From Symbiodinium natans (Eukaryota; Sar; Dinophyceae; Suessiales; Symbiodiniaceae), in contig CAJNDS010002190.1 in assembly GCA_905221605.1 (NCBI GenBank), positions 1,066,788-1,130,787 of the forward strand: DNA of 64,000 nt. The letters are read 5' to 3'. Every line of letters begins with the position of its first letter. Within the stretch, counting starts at the first letter, position 1. The notes below the pieces were generated by a model. That model was not told where the DNA came from. It made no database searches and saw nothing but the letters and a program-made list of their open reading frames with translations. Made by a program: the position numbers and the translations under genes. Shown one piece after another: positions 29,600 through 40,534 of this stretch.

Positions 29600-30383
29600 A
29601 AGCCCAAAGCTCACACTCTGAATATTTTGTTTGTGGTTCGGCTTCAGGTTACTCAGGTCTAGATTGTTTATGGTATTGAGCTTGGGGTCTTAATCCTACA
29701 ACCTCATAAGCGTGAAGCCAGCTTGCATGGGCAGTGCGTCATCACGGCGTCGGGCTTATGATTTCTCCAAGCCCTATACCCTGAACCTGAAACCCTAAAC
29801 ACACCCTAAACCCGAAGCCCGTAAGGGGCTCAGAGCGTTCGATTCGAGGCTGGGAGCCTCTTCCTTCTTGACTGGGCTTAGGAGCCTACCGGCACCGCAG
29901 ACGCTGACCTAGACCTGTTTATTGGCTGTCAAAGGAAAAGCCCCTTTCAGCCCTAAAAAGCTGAATCTCTACGATGGCTCGAACCATGAATAAGCAGCCG
30001 TCGACCCCAATCCCGAATCCCCAAGCCCTGAACACGAAAGCCTTTACCAGATTCCTAACCCCCAAACCCTAAACCTTACACCTGACACCCGACACCCTAA
30101 ACCCGAAGCCCCAAACCCTAAACCAACCCTAAACCCCATGAACCCTAAACCCCAAACCCTAAACCCCAAACCCCAAACCCTCAACCCCAAACCCCAAACC
30201 CTCAACCCTAAACCCTAAACCCTAAACCACAAACCCTAAACCCTAAACCCCAAACCCCAAACCAAACCTAAACCCTAACCCTAAACCCCAACCCCTCAAC
30301 CCTAAACCCTAAACCCCAAACCCTAAACCCTAAACCCTAAACCCTATACCCTAAACCCCAAATGCTATGATTCCCAACAAAAG
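29600..30383. other. Islands with weak coding signal, then degenerate CCCTAAA
   Basis: 29,728-29,775 (MGSASSRRRAYDFSK) and 29,892-29,950 (EPTGTADADLDLFIGCQRKS, acidic) are open; 30,060-30,355 is a long mixed CCCTAAA/CCCCAAA tract. Confidence 0.4.
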
Positions 30384-30466
30384 GAGCTGAGGAAGCCGGA
30401 GCTGCGAAGCGCCTTTGGTGAGGTCGCCGGGATCCCCAGGGTTTTGCAGCCGCGCACCCTGAAAGG
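30384..30466 (+). CDS. Candidate 27-codon exon
   Basis: ELRKPELRSAFGEVAGIPRV then LQPRTLK, between CAAAAG and the GT of a long TTTAGGG array (30,467). Clear protein-like composition. Unknown function. Confidence 0.5.
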
Positions 30467-30586
30467 GTTTAGGGTTTAGGGTTTAGGGTTTAGGGTTTAG
30501 GGTTTAGGGTTTAGGGTTTAGGGTTTAGGGTTTAGGGTTTAGGGTTTAGGGTTTAGGGTTTAGGGTTTAGGGTTTAGGGTTTAGGG
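30463..30586. repeat. Long TTTAGGG array
   Basis: About 17 perfect heptamers beginning exactly at the GT that would end the candidate exon 30,384-30,466. Confidence 0.97.
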
Positions 30587-31082
30587 CCTGGCAGTCGACT
30601 GCAACTCCAGGCTTGTGGGTTGAGTTTTCTTGGTGTGTGTGAGCTTCTGTCTCGAGGACCTGAACACTGAACACCAGACCCTAACCCTAAACACAAAACC
30701 CTAAACCCTAACCCTAAACCCTAAACCCTAAACCCTAACCCTAAACACAAAACCCTACAGTTCTGGAAGATCCCAGACTAAAGCCTAAACCGAAGAAACC
30801 CTAAACCCTAAATCGCAAAGCCCTAAACCCTAAATCGCAAAGCTCTAAACCCTAAACCCGAAACCCTAAACCCTAAACCCTAAGCAAAAAAACCTAAACC
30901 CTAAACCCTAAACCCTAAACCCTAAACCCTAAACCCAAGTTCAGTGGCTCGTGCATGGTGGCAGCCACGGCTTGAAAGGGTGATGCACGGCTGCCCCTCT
31001 CTCGCTTTACATGGGGGCTTAGGGCTTTAGGGGTTTAAAGGTTTAGGGGTTTAGGGTTTAGGATTTAGGGTTTAGGGTTGAG
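30587..31082. other. Degenerate repeats, weak islands
   Basis: Mostly CCCTAAA variants; open islands near 30,590-30,620 and 30,936-30,975 (SVARAWWQPRLER) only. Confidence 0.4.
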
Positions 31083-31266
31083 GGATCTGAAGCTTTCAAC
31101 AATGCCCTGAGCACTCCAAGAGCCCTTATCTCGAACCGGTAAACACTAAACCCTAAACCCTAAACCCTCCCCACGTAGCTCAGGATCAGCTTCTGTGTGC
31201 CCTGGTCTCCGCGATCGATGGCATCTGCCTGAGCCTGTTCGCCCAACACCCCCCCTCCCCCTCCCC

Positions 31267-31297
<31 letters not shown>

Positions 31298-31541
31298 AGA
31301 CAAAGGAACAAAGGATAAATAGATAAATAAGTAAGTAAATAAAGAAAATACGTCAAAATAACCTCAGCTCTATTCCCTCAATCCTAAATCCTATGCCCTA
31401 AATCCAAAACCCTACAAACCCTAAACGGCCCTAAACCCTAAACTATAAACCCTAAGCCCCAAACCCCAAACTTCGAGTTCTGATCCTTGAGCCCTAAACC
31501 TCAGGCCATTTGTGGGGCAATCCAAGGCCCTGCAGTTCTAG
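31083..31541 (+). CDS. Candidate exons around a homopolymer cluster
   Basis: 31,083-31,138 (GSEAFNNALSTPRALISN, donor GTAAAC), an island at 31,193-31,250 open in two frames (DQLLCALVSAIDGICLSLFA), then poly-C (31,250-31,287) and poly-A, and 31,505-31,541 (AICGAIQGPAVL, CTCAG before, GTATCA after). Linkage between them is unproven. Confidence 0.35.
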
Positions 31542-31564
31542 GTATCATGTCTTTCCCTACCCTT

Positions 31565-31690
31565 CTCAACTACCCCCCCTAGGTTCTCCACCTAAGTAAC
31601 CCTTAATACTATTTGTTGGTTTAGGGTTTAGGGTTTAGGGATAGTACCCCCCCTAGGTTCCCCCCTTGAATAACCTCAATTAGGCTTATC
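31565..31690. repeat. Direct repeat flanking a telomeric tract
   Basis: ACCCCCCCTAGGTTC followed by ~20 more similar bases occurs at 31,574 and again at 31,647, on either side of a TTTAGGG tract (31,619-31,640). Confidence 0.8.
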
Positions 31691-32175
31691 TATCCCTAAA
31701 GCCTTAATTATGGGGGAACCTGGGGGTGGGGGGGAGGGGGAGTATAGAGGGGGTAGTCAGGGAACCCATGAATGTTGGTGCAAGGAGTGTACGTGGCCAA
31801 GGGCTCCGGCTTGGCCCTTGTCATATTTGGATTTCGATCTTTGGCTTAGGGCTTGGGGTTTAGGGTTTAGGGTTTAGGGTTTAGGGTTTAGGGTTTAGGG
31901 TTTGGGGTTCAGGGTAGGGTTTAGGGTTTTTGCTTTAGGGTTTGAGGTTCAGGGTAGGTTGCAGAATACAAGAAATCCTGCATCTTGGCTTTTGCCAATG
32001 CCCTTTCTGGTGTGTCGTCCATATGTACCTGTACCTGTACCCTCTACAAGGCAACGAATTCGCCGGGAGCTTCTTTCAAAGCCCTTAATTGGGTTTCGGG
32101 CTTTTTGTGTTTCTGGGGTGTGGAGGTATGACTGCTGTCTGCATCCTCTTGAGCTGCTGCAAACCCTAAAGCCCT

Positions 32176-32350
32176 AAACGCTGGAGGTTTGCGCGAGCAC
32201 GCGCAGAGCATCCGACGTTCCGAGCTCCGCGCGGGCCTTGGGCGAAGCAAGCCCAGGGGGGGGCCCTCTTTCGGACCCCTAAACCAATTCCTTAAACGAA
32301 TGTATGCAACAACAAGAAAGCAGCTAATCTCCACCCAGGCAGCAATCTAA
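32176..32350 (+). CDS. Candidate terminal exon, basic
   Basis: Open for more than 55 codons: GGLREHAQSIRRSELRAGLG then RSKPRGGPSFGPLNQFLKRM and YATTRKQLISTQAAI, ending TAA at 32,348-32,350. Its length without a stop is above most islands. A tail rich in Arg/Lys; function unknown. Downstream to 32,620 there is only a 30-bp direct repeat (ATGGGTACA.AAGTAGGTGG at 32,453 and 32,489). Confidence 0.45.
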
Positions 32351-32792
32351 ACACCTACAGCGTTTTGAACACCTCATGCCCTTATAAAGCTTATGAAGCC
32401 CACGAAATGCCGCAATGAACTCATCACAGCGCCCTTCGTACCACATGCAAATGGGTACACAAGTAGGTGGTAAGACCACATAGATATGGGTACAGAAGTA
32501 GGTGGCAAGACCATTTAAGCTTTAGGTTCTCGCTGGGAATCCCCTACTGAACGTAGACCCCCCACCAAGCCGAAGCCACAAACCCTAGACTTTGGTGTGC
32601 TAAGCCCTATCCCGGACCCCTAAACCCTAAACCCTAAATAAACCCTAAACCTAAATAAACCCTAAACCCTAAATAAACCCTAAAGAAGCCCCAAACCCTA
32701 AACCCTAAATAAACCCTAAACCTAAACCCTAACCCCACAACCATAATCTTTAGGGTTTAGAGTTTACGTGTTTTTTTGTTTTCCCTGCACAG

Positions 32793-32854
32793 GCGAACAG
32801 TTCCACGCCATGGACCGGTCCGCTCAGGAGACCTTGCTGTGTGCCGGGCTCTAG
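32793..32854 (+). CDS. Candidate terminal exon with strong acceptor
   Basis: Preceded by TTTTTTTGTTTTCCCTGCACAG, an excellent pyrimidine tract plus CAG. Reads EQFHAMDRSAQETLLCAGL then TAG. Unknown product. Confidence 0.5.
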
Positions 32855-33002
32855 GAGTTCAGGATCTGTGTAGAAATTTCGGCTAGGGTTTTGGGTTTAG
32901 GATTCTGGGTTTATGGTTTACGGTTTAGGGATTAGGGTTTAGGGGACTTAGATGTCGGATTCCGGGCATAGGCTTTCGGCTGCAGGGGCTTTGGTTCCAC
33001 AG

Positions 33003-33170
33003 GGCCCAGAGTACTTAGAGCCAAGACCTCCTCTCCCTTCAGCCCTGGAGAAGCCCTGGACCCTAACCTACCTGTTTAGCGTTATCGACTCTGCTTTGCA
33101 GGTCATATACCCAAAAGCGATAAGTACCCAGGGGTCTGGGTATTCACTTACAAGGGTTTCGGCTTCATGA
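33003..33170 (+). CDS. Candidate terminal exon of 55 codons
   Basis: After GGTTCCACAG: GPEYLEPRPPLPSALEKPWT, LTYLFSVIDSALQVIYPKAI, then STQGSGYSLTRVSAS and TGA. A longer frame from 32,952 is also open. Unknown. Confidence 0.45.
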   Translation, partial: GPEYLEPRPPLPSALEKPWTLTYLFSVIDSALQVIYPKAISTQGSGYSLTRVSAS

Positions 33171-33319
33171 GTTTGGGACTCTGGTCTTATGATCAGGCAT
33201 TCTAAGCCCAAGTCCCCGAAAGCTAAAGCCCGAGTCGTTAAGGGTTTAGGCTTAGGGTCAGCCTTGGGTTCAGGATTCAGGTTTTCCAGGGTTTCAATAT
33301 TCGTGGAGCTCGTCGGCAG

Positions 33320-33381
33320 GACTGGGTTGGCAGAGTCGAGAAGGACGCCGTGCAGGACTTGGTGAGAAGGGAGTTCCACAG
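33320..33381 (+). CDS. Candidate 20-codon exon
   Basis: DWVGRVEKDAVQDLVRREFH between GTCGGCAG and GTGTTT. Amphipathic helix-like, protein-like. Unknown. Confidence 0.5.
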
Positions 33382-33736
33382 GTGTTTTCTCGTCGGCTTA
33401 GGCTTTGAGGTGTTGGGTTGAGGGTTTCAAGGGGCTAAGACTCGCACCCCTAAAGTTGTACTCCTCAAGGTTGCCCCTATTTCAATCTGCTCCTAGTATG
33501 GCCCTTGTGCTACCTTAACGATCTTTGCAAAGGGTTTCAAAGGGCCCCAAACCCAGGGGCGCAACCTTAAGGGTCCGAGGCACAACCCCTAGAGGATTGA
33601 GGCTTAAGGGCAGGAGTCAGGCCTTGTGTGCTCTCAGTGGTAGTGAACGAGCAAGACATCCGGGCCCAGTGGCAGTGATGCCGTTTTGTCCCCATTGGGT
33701 GGTCTAGTCCGGCTGACAGGAGGCATTTGCTTTGAA

Positions 33737-33851
33737 GGTTCATGGGTGGTTGTAAGTAGAGCTGTTCATTTGGCAACATTGCTACGACACAATCCGGCAT
33801 CAAGAAGGGTGCACATAAGCCCTACCAGTCTATCGCAACTACCCATGAACC
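33737..33851. mobile_element. Small inverted-repeat element
   Basis: GGTTCATGGGTGGTTG (33,737-33,752) and its reverse complement-like GCAACTACCCATGAACC (33,835-33,851). Confidence 0.65.
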
Positions 33852-33894
33852 ATCCCCTACACCCCAAGCCCCAAACCTCGTGCCCTACTTAACT

Positions 33895-34010
33895 GGGGTT
33901 TGGAGCACTATATCTTCATGCTGTTATTCGTTCTGGGTTCACGTTATAGCTACTTAATTCTACCTACACAGTATATACATTTTTCCAGGGTCTGCTCCAA
34001 AGTAGGGTCT
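33895..34010. mobile_element. MITE family E copy
   Basis: GGGGTTTGGAGCACTATA...GTTCTGGGTTCACGTTATAGCTAC...ATTTTTCCAGGGTCTGCTCCAAAGTAGGG. The right end carries a pyrimidine tract plus CAG. Other copies: 37,469-37,575, 39,255-39,367, 47,641-47,808. Confidence 0.75.
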
Positions 34011-34126
34011 AAGACTGAAGCCCTGCCAAAACTTTGAGCCCGATTTCAGCCCCACTGCCTTCAAGCATGTATACTCCTCGGTAAGCCCTTTGGACATGTT
34101 ATATTTTGACGTCTTGGGTTTAACGG

Positions 34127-34240
34127 GATCATATTCAGGAATATACTAAACCCTAAACCCTAAACCCTAAACCCTAAACCCTAAACCCTAAACCCTAAAC
34201 CCTAAACCCTAAACGGCCATCCCAGGATCACATTCAGGAA
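34127..34240. repeat. Telomeric array flanked by a 15-bp direct repeat
   Basis: GATCATATTCAGGAA (34,127-34,141) and GATCACATTCAGGAA (34,226-34,240), one difference, bracket a CCCTAAA array. The right copy contains the acceptor CAG of the next candidate exon. Confidence 0.85.
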
Positions 34241-34336
34241 GTTGTTCAGATAATTTTCACTCCGACCGTAGCTGCTCGAGGTGGAGACCTTGACGGGCTT
34301 CCGCTCAAACGATGGCGCTGGGACCTCAACCCTCAG
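34238..34336 (+). CDS. Candidate 33-codon exon
   Basis: EVVQIIFTPTVAARGGDLDG then LPLKRWRWDLNPQ, between CACATTCAG and GTCTAAG, phase 0 at both ends. Unknown product; good open frame. Confidence 0.5.
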
Positions 34337-34339
34337 GTC

Positions 34340-34890
34340 TAAGCCCTAAACCCTAAACCCTAAGCCCTAAACCCTAGCCCTAAACCCTAAACCCTAAACA
34401 CTAAACCGTAAACACTAAACCCTAAGCCCTAAGCCCTGAACCCTAAACCCCCCCCCTGCCCCCCCACTCAAAGCTGCAGAAGCTCAAAGAAGCCTGTTGA
34501 AGTTGCAGGTGTTTGGGGTTTAGGGTTCAGCTTTGAGGCTCTCAGAACCCCTCCTACCCTTCTGCGACCGCCACACCTTTTTTGGGTGTTGAGCCCCCCC
34601 TAAACCCAAGCCCTTTTGACTTAGCCAGTAGGGTTATTACGAAGTCAAGAGGGCTTCCACGTCGAACCGGATAAATCAGTCCCTTAGACGCTTAAACCCT
34701 TAGCCCTCAACTGCATGTCCACTCTTTTGGGTAGCCCAAATATCAGGGGCTGTCTTACAACAGCACTCCCCGCCTTTGAGTTTTTGTACCAAAGTAGATT
34801 TTGGGGCACAGGGGTTAGGGTTACCTTGGGCGTTCAAGTACCTCCTAGAATGTATGCGTGCCAACTCCAAACCCGAAACCCTGCACCCTA
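34340..34890. other. Telomeric variants, C runs, unassigned sequence
   Basis: 34,340-34,450 mixed CCCTAAA/CCCTAAG; poly-C around 34,448-34,466 precedes a weak island (34,475-34,505, AQRSLLKLQ). No other gene seen. Confidence 0.5.
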
Positions 34891-35025
34891 CTTTGAGGTT
34901 CATAGTACTTATTAACCCAGTTCGAACTGTGTTTACAACCCACGTATAGCCTTATCAGGGCACTTAAGGGGCTCATAAGCGGGTTGTCAGTTGTAACTGG
35001 ATAATGAGTGCCATGAACCTCCAAG
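34891..35025. mobile_element. MITE family A copy, intact
   Basis: TA-flanked, CTTTGAGGTTCATAGTAC...GTGCCATGAACCTCCAAG; more diverged than other A copies, no internal array. Confidence 0.8.
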
Positions 35026-35365
35026 TAAACCACAGACTATTCAGGTGTGTAGATGCTGCGGGTAGGTGGTTCGCAAGCCCTGCACCCAAACCCTAGACCC
35101 TAGACCCTAAACCCTAAACCCTAAACCCTAAACCCGAAAGGTGGGGTGAGAGTCCCGGTTTCGTTGAAGGCTTGGAGTGCTTCATAGGTCTTCAGGGCTT
35201 CCGGCCTCTGTTGGGGTTCTTCGCCTAGGGTTCCGGTTAAGCCCTAAACCCTAAACCCTAAACCCTAAACCCTAAACCCTAAACCCTAAACCCTAAACCC
35301 TAAACCCTAAACCGTGTTTTTGGGGTTCAGGGCGGTGTTTAGGGGCTTGGGGTAGCTGAGCCGAG

Positions 35366-35408
35366 GTCGACACCATGATGGAGGCCGCTGCTCCAGTTCT
35401 TTCAAGGG
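35366..35408 (+). CDS. Candidate 14-codon exon
   Basis: VDTMMEAAAPVLSR between GAGCCGAG and GTAAAA. Short, tentative. Confidence 0.35.
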
Positions 35409-35787
35409 GTAAAACCCTAAACCCTGAACCCTAAACCCTAAACCCTAAACCCTAAACCCTATAGGGTTGAGGTCCTAGGGCCTTAGGATCTGAAGTTCCT
35501 AAGCCCTCACCGACATGATAAACCTTGATCGTCGGTTGTGGTTTAGGTTTAGGGTTTAGGGTTTAGGGTTTAGGGTTTGGGGTTTAGGGTTTAGGGTTTT
35601 TGGTTTAGGGTTTAGGGTTGAGGGTTGCCTAAACCCAAAACCCTAAGCCTCCTGAGTAAATCAGCCTGCGCGGCATGTGCAAGAGCTCAAACCCCTAGCC
35701 CCTACTCAAACCCTAAACCCTAAACCCTAAACCCGAAACACTGAACACCATCCGCCCCAAAAAGAGCCATGATGTGCCACGTGGCAG

Positions 35788-35868
35788 GTCCACGTCGTTG
35801 GTCTCAGCCATCACAGCGCGCCGGTGGAGGAACACCTTCTGCAAGAGCCCACTAAAGCCCTGAACCCT
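35788..35868 (+). CDS. Candidate 27-codon exon
   Basis: VHVVGLSHHSAPVEEHLLQE then PTKALNP, between CGTGGCAG and GTAGGG. Phase 0 at both edges, so it could precede the chain starting at 36,080. Confidence 0.45.
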
Positions 35869-36079
35869 GTAGGGTTTAGGGTTTAGGGTCTAGGGTCTAG
35901 GTTTTCGGGTTTCGGGTTTAGGGTTTAGGGTCTCTAAACCCGAAGCCCTAAAGCTTACGGTTCTCAAAATACACCACAAGGCTTTGGGCTTAACATGGCG
36001 GTTTTGGCCTTATTTTGGGTTGAGGTAAACGCCTGAAACACTACAACCCCTTATAAACTTTTGGCCGAAACTCCTGCAG

Positions 36080-38561
36080 ACAAGGGAACCCTTTCTATCA
36101 AGCCAAGGGGAAGTTATAGTTCTTGAAATTGAAACCACTCCCAGTTGTATTTTGTAACCCTAAACCCTAAACCCCAAACCCTAAACCCTAAACCCCAAAC
36201 CCCAAACCCTAAACCCTAAACCCTAAACCCGAAGCCCTTTAGAGTCAAATAAGCTAAGGGCTTGCCCCCTGGGCTGCTAGATGGAGTGCTGCTTGAAGCA
36301 TGGGTGCAGCTGGGCCTGCGCCTCCCTACCGAGGGCACTTTGTGGCCATGGTAACGGCGCTTTGCTACATGCTGACCAATGCGTGGCTTAGAGTTTAGGG
36401 TTTAGGGTTTAGGGTTTAGGGTTTAGGGTTTAGGGTTTAGGGAGGCGCAAGTCGTTGGCAATTGTCTACTGCCTATCAAAGGGTGAGGACTTCTTGGCAG
36501 GCGCTTGGCCAAGGGTGCCAGAGCCGCAGCCGGTGGCTCCCTTCCCTGCACTGCTGCCATCGGCGTTCGACCAGCTTCGAGGGTTTGGGGTGTAGGGTTT
36601 GGGGTTTAGGGTTTGGGGTTTAGGGTTTGGGTTTTAGGGTTTAGGGTTTAGGGTTTAGGGTTTAGGGTTTAGGGCTTAGGGCTTAGGGTTTAGGGTTTAG
36701 GGCTTAGGGGCAGAGTTTCGTTTTGAGACACACAGGCTTGCAGGCCTGTGCCGAACGGGGGTTTAGTCGGTTTAGGCAGCATTCGTTTTAGTGATTTTGG
36801 ATGAGCTTAGGGTTTAGGGAACAAAGAGTAATGATTCCGCAAACGTCGTCGGCAGCTGTTAGTGGTCAGTGGTCAGCTGGGAAGTCTACGAGATCGAGAA
36901 GTCTAGCTGAATCTCGCTGTGATGTTCAATGCACCACATTCACAGCAGTTCGACTGCAGCATAGGCCTTAATCCCCCTAGCCAACCCTTTAAAGGGCAAA
37001 CCTTAAACCCTAAACCCTAAAACCCTCAACCCTAAGCCCTTTTTTTGACAGGTGCGCGAGAAGCTGGCGGTGGCCCAGGCCGACTGGAACGCATACGCGC
37101 AGGCCCTCGAAAGTTTGCTTTGGGGGTTTGTTGGGGTCTAACCCTCAACCCTAAAACCCTAAACCTAAACCCTAAACCCTAAACCCTAACCCCTAAACCC
37201 CTAAACCCCGAATCGCCTAAAACTTAAACCCCTAAACCCTAACCCACCTTATGGAGCAAGCCACTCGCAGTCTGCACTCTCCATTCGCCATGAGCTTGCG
37301 ATTTAGGGTTCAAGGTTAGGGTGTGGGGTTCTGAGTTTAGGGTTTAGGGTTTAGGGTTTAGGGTTTTCAAGGAGTTAAGGTTTGCAGGGTTTCGGGCCAC
37401 AGGGTTCCCGAACCTCATGGTGGTTCAGTGAGCTCCTCTTCATAGCTTCTAGAAAGCACAGGCACCTGGTTTTGGAGTACTATACTTTAATACCTTTTTT
37501 GGTTCTGGGTTACTATTATCGCTACTTATACCTAAAAAGTATATACTGTTTTTCCAGGGTCTAGTCCAAAGCCGGGGGCCATCTTTTCATCTCGTGGAGC
37601 GCTCATCTTGGCAGCCCAGGGATGCCCTTTGCCAGTTTTTTGGTTCTGGGTTCCCTTATTAAGGAACCAATCCCAAAAAAGGGGCCCTTAAGATAATATG
37701 AAGCAAGTCATTCAATGCTCCTCTATGCCTCTGCTTTTTGTGTTGCAGGCGCCGGTGGCAAAATGGGCCACTAGACTCTACATCTACCCTAGACCCTTCC
37801 TGGGACTCTCTTTTCCTAAAGTTTACTAGCAACTGACCCTGAATTAGTAGGCAGAACCCTTACAGCTGTAGCTACAGGTAAAGTCCCCTAAACCCGAAAC
37901 CCTAAGCCCTAAACCCTAAACCCGAAACCCTAAACCCTAAACCCTAAACCCTAAGCCCTACGCTGCTGTGCGGAGCCTCTAGTTCCCTGCAGCTCATGCT
38001 CACGGTGCCCGCGTCCCTTCCTCGGCTCAACTACCGAAACCCGGAGTGTGGTTACCCCATTCACACCAGTCTCTTGACCCATACATATAAAATCGAACCG
38101 TACTCTCTTGTCTCCAAGCCGCGACCTCAGTGGGTTTAGGGTTTAGGGTCCAGGGTTTAGGGTTTAGGGTTTAGGGTTTAGGGGGCAGGATCGCTTCTGT
38201 CCCGCTGCTCGAACCCTTTTTTTGAGTTTCGGGTTTAGGGCTCAGAGACCTCCACGTCGGAGCCCCAAGCAAGGTTACCTGCATGCCGATGTTGCCCCTC
38301 CAGGATTGTTCAACCTTCGGTGTAGTTTCAGGGAAGACTGGGGGTTAGGGTTTAGGGTTTAGGGTTTCGGGTTTCGGGTTTCGGGGGAAGTCTCTGGTTT
38401 ACGGAGTTAGAGGTTTGGGGGTTTGGGGTTCAGGCTTTATTGGGCTTCTTCCGCCCCTGAAAGCTGAGCGGGGAGGGGACGGAGAAGGGGGGCCAACTTC
38501 ACTCTGGCAAAAGACGATTTCTCCTTCTGCCAAGCAAAACTGTAAAGCCTCAAAAGCCTGA
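36080..38561 (+). CDS. Candidate 13-exon gene, 326 codons with stop
   Basis: Exons: 36,080-36,153; 36,299-36,392; 36,452-36,482; 36,501-36,582; 36,736-36,760; 37,052-37,112; 37,261-37,307; 37,388-37,468; 37,558-37,623; 37,749-37,820; 37,993-38,133; 38,246-38,321; 38,434-38,561 (TGA). All junctions keep phase. Strong acceptors include CCCTTTTTTTGACAG (37,051) and TGCTTTTTGTGTTGCAG (37,748); one donor is GC (37,624). Peptide samples: HFVAMVTALCYMLTNAWLR (hydrophobic helix), VREKLAVAQADWNAYAQALE, WWFSELLFIASRKHRHL, APVAKWATRLYIYPRPFLGL, ECGYPIHTSLLTHTYKIEPY. The intron 37,469-37,557 is a family E MITE and 37,624-37,748 holds a family G fragment. Possible membrane protein; no family recognised. 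The model was built by eye with free choice of sites, and alternative frames exist in several exons. Confidence 0.45.
37469..37575. mobile_element. MITE family E copy filling a candidate intron
   Basis: GTTTTGGAGTACTATAC at the left gives the donor; TACTGTTTTTCCAG at 37,544-37,557 gives the acceptor; GGTCTAGTCCAAA, the right inverted repeat, would remain in the downstream exon. Confidence 0.7.
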
Positions 38562-38824
38562 CTTGGGTTGTGCTTTGGGATAGTTTTGAATTTCCCTTCT
38601 TTCCCTTTTAAGGGAACCTATTCATAAATACTGTTCAAGGGGCGTTTAAAGCACCACTGAGTAAAGCAATTGCCGAAATCAGCTCAGCAGAAAGCAACTC
38701 CACGGGATTCAGGGCTGTTTCTTCTGGGTCTATCGCATCCCTCAGAAGCCCCACTGAACCACAAGGGCGCCCTATCGCGGTTGAGCGACTTAGAGTTTCG
38801 GGTTTTTGGGATTCAGGGTTTAGG

Positions 38825-38930
38825 TTGGGATGTTCGACTCGGTATACTAACAGTCCTGAAATAGGGATTATAATACCCCCTACTACAATCCCTAAGTAAT
38901 AAGGACTGTTAGTATAAGGGGGGCAACATA
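38825..38930. mobile_element. MITE family C copy
   Basis: TTGGGATGTTCGACTCGGTATACTAACAGTCC...GGACTGTTAGTATAAGGGGGGCAAC. Others: 42,778-42,868 (partial), 48,357-48,603 (with nested A), 54,277-54,346 (partial), 62,375-62,473. Confidence 0.8.
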
Positions 38931-39020
38931 CGCATAGGTACCTGTGTCTTAGGTTTTCTCTGTAGTCTGACACCTTAAACTCTCTGCGCCCTAAACCGTA
39001 AGCCCTACATCCCATACCCT

Positions 39021-39246
39021 AAGGGTCCCCCTTTCTAGCACATGCTTGGGCCCCAAAGCAACCCCTTTAAGGCCCAAGTATATACCACACAGGTACATGG
39101 GCCCTTAGGTAAGTCGGGGGGGCGCCCTTGCTAAACCAACTTTAGTTGAGGGAATGAGAACCGAACTAGTAAGACTTATCATCCTATGTAGGGCCCTTAT
39201 GCCCCCTATCTATAACCAGGAAAGGGGGGGGGGCTTACTTGTAGGA
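39021..39246. mobile_element. Family D then family I MITE copies
   Basis: D (39,021-39,115): CTAAGGGTCCCC...GGTACATGGGCCCTTAG. I (39,108-39,246, reverse): GGGGGGGCGCCCTTGCTAAACC...GGCTTACTTGTAG. They are directly adjacent. Confidence 0.65.
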
Positions 39247-39254
39247 CCACTATA

Positions 39255-39367
39255 CTGGGTTTCGGAATACCTCGCTTTATTGTTTTTTTGGTTCTGGGTT
39301 CCAGTTATAGCTACTGATACCTAGAAAGTATAAACGTTTTGTCCAGGGTCTACTCCACAGTAGGGTA
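39255..39367. mobile_element. MITE family E copy
   Basis: TACTGGGTTTCGGAATAC...CGTTTTGTCCAGGGTCTACTCCACAGTAGGG. The CCAG acceptor-like end is conserved. Confidence 0.7.
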
Positions 39368-39486
39368 TGGTACATGGACCCTTAGGGACAGGAAACCCTA
39401 ACCCTAAACCCTAAACCCTAAACCCAAGATAGTAGATAGGTGCATGGACCCTTAGGGATAGGTAAGAATCCCTCAAGGTTCCCATC

Positions 39487-39542
39487 ATGGCTCGACTCTC
39501 TTGTGCCCTCCTTTTGTCATGGGCTGCTTGGCTCGGCAGGGC
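39487..39542 (+). CDS. Candidate first exon with signal-peptide-like start
   Basis: ATG then ARLSCALLLSWAAWLGR before GTAGGC. Hydrophobic core after a basic residue fits a secretory signal or membrane anchor. An AG at CCTCAAG 13 bases upstream could accept a trans-spliced leader, as in dinoflagellates. Only 18 codons, so tentative. Confidence 0.35.
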
Positions 39543-39991
39543 GTAGGCTTTAGGGTTTAGGGTTTAGGGTTTACGGTTTACGGATTACGGTTTACGGTTT
39601 AGGGTTCAGGGTTCAGGGTTCAGGGTTCAGGGTTTCTATGCTTGTTGGAGGGATCCCTTTCCTTTATGCCCGAAAATGTTATTAGTCCACATCCAAGCAT
39701 AGTTGGGAGGGGGGACAGGGGGGGAGGGGGGGGGGGGGGGTGCTAGAAGGTTCAGGATTCAGGAGTATTTATGAACGAAGCCAGAAGTAAAAGTAGCTGC
39801 TAGTACAACCTGAATCATGATATGTTTTTAACTTCAGTCTAGAAACCATCAGGGTTGAGGCATGTTTAGGGCCAAGGGTTTAGGGTTTACGGTCAAGTTG
39901 GCTTGGCTCGAACCTCAATGCAATATCCATGTTGACCCGTAAGCAATGTTTGAGTTAGGGTTCTGGGTGTGGGGCTTAATTAAGGCTCTAG

Positions 39992-40039
39992 CCAAACGGC
40001 CGTGGCCCGGCTCCTGCTTTCATGATCTATCGAGGATTT
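39992..40039 (+). CDS. Candidate 16-codon exon
   Basis: PNGRGPAPAFMIYRGF between GGCTCTAG and GTGATT. Tentative. Confidence 0.3.
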
Positions 40040-40485
40040 GTGATTTAGGGCCTTGCGGTTGGGAGGGGGTTTAGGCTTCAGGGTTCAGGTGGTTTAGGCG
40101 ACTTACGGTGTTTAAGGGGGGAGGTGGGGTGGGGTTCTGAAGCATGGGCCCTGGGTTCTATAGGGTATATGGGGTATATAAGAAGCGTTCAGGGTTTCAA
40201 GCGCCTCTCAACCCCAAACCCTGTATTGATACAATACATGGAGGTTGATCTAATGATGTGCCGTGTTTTGGGTACCCTAAACAATCAGAAAGATGCTATA
40301 AGATCCCAAAGCGTGCCATCGGTAAGGGTAGGTACATGGTCCCTGAATGTGTGCCCTTAAATCGGGACCCCTTATGTTCCTTACATACCCTAGAAAACCC
40401 CAGGGCCCATACTTCAACACCCATTCAAGAACGTAAGGGACCATATTAAGGGACCATAGAATGATTAACCTCCCTTAGAAACCAC

Positions 40486-40509
40486 CCCCCCCCCCCCCCC
40501 CCCCCCCCC
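40486..40509. repeat. Poly-C run
   Basis: About 23 C, upstream of the acceptor of the next candidate exon. Confidence 0.95.
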
Positions 40510-40534
40510 GCCGCCCCACATGTACGAAGCTAAG

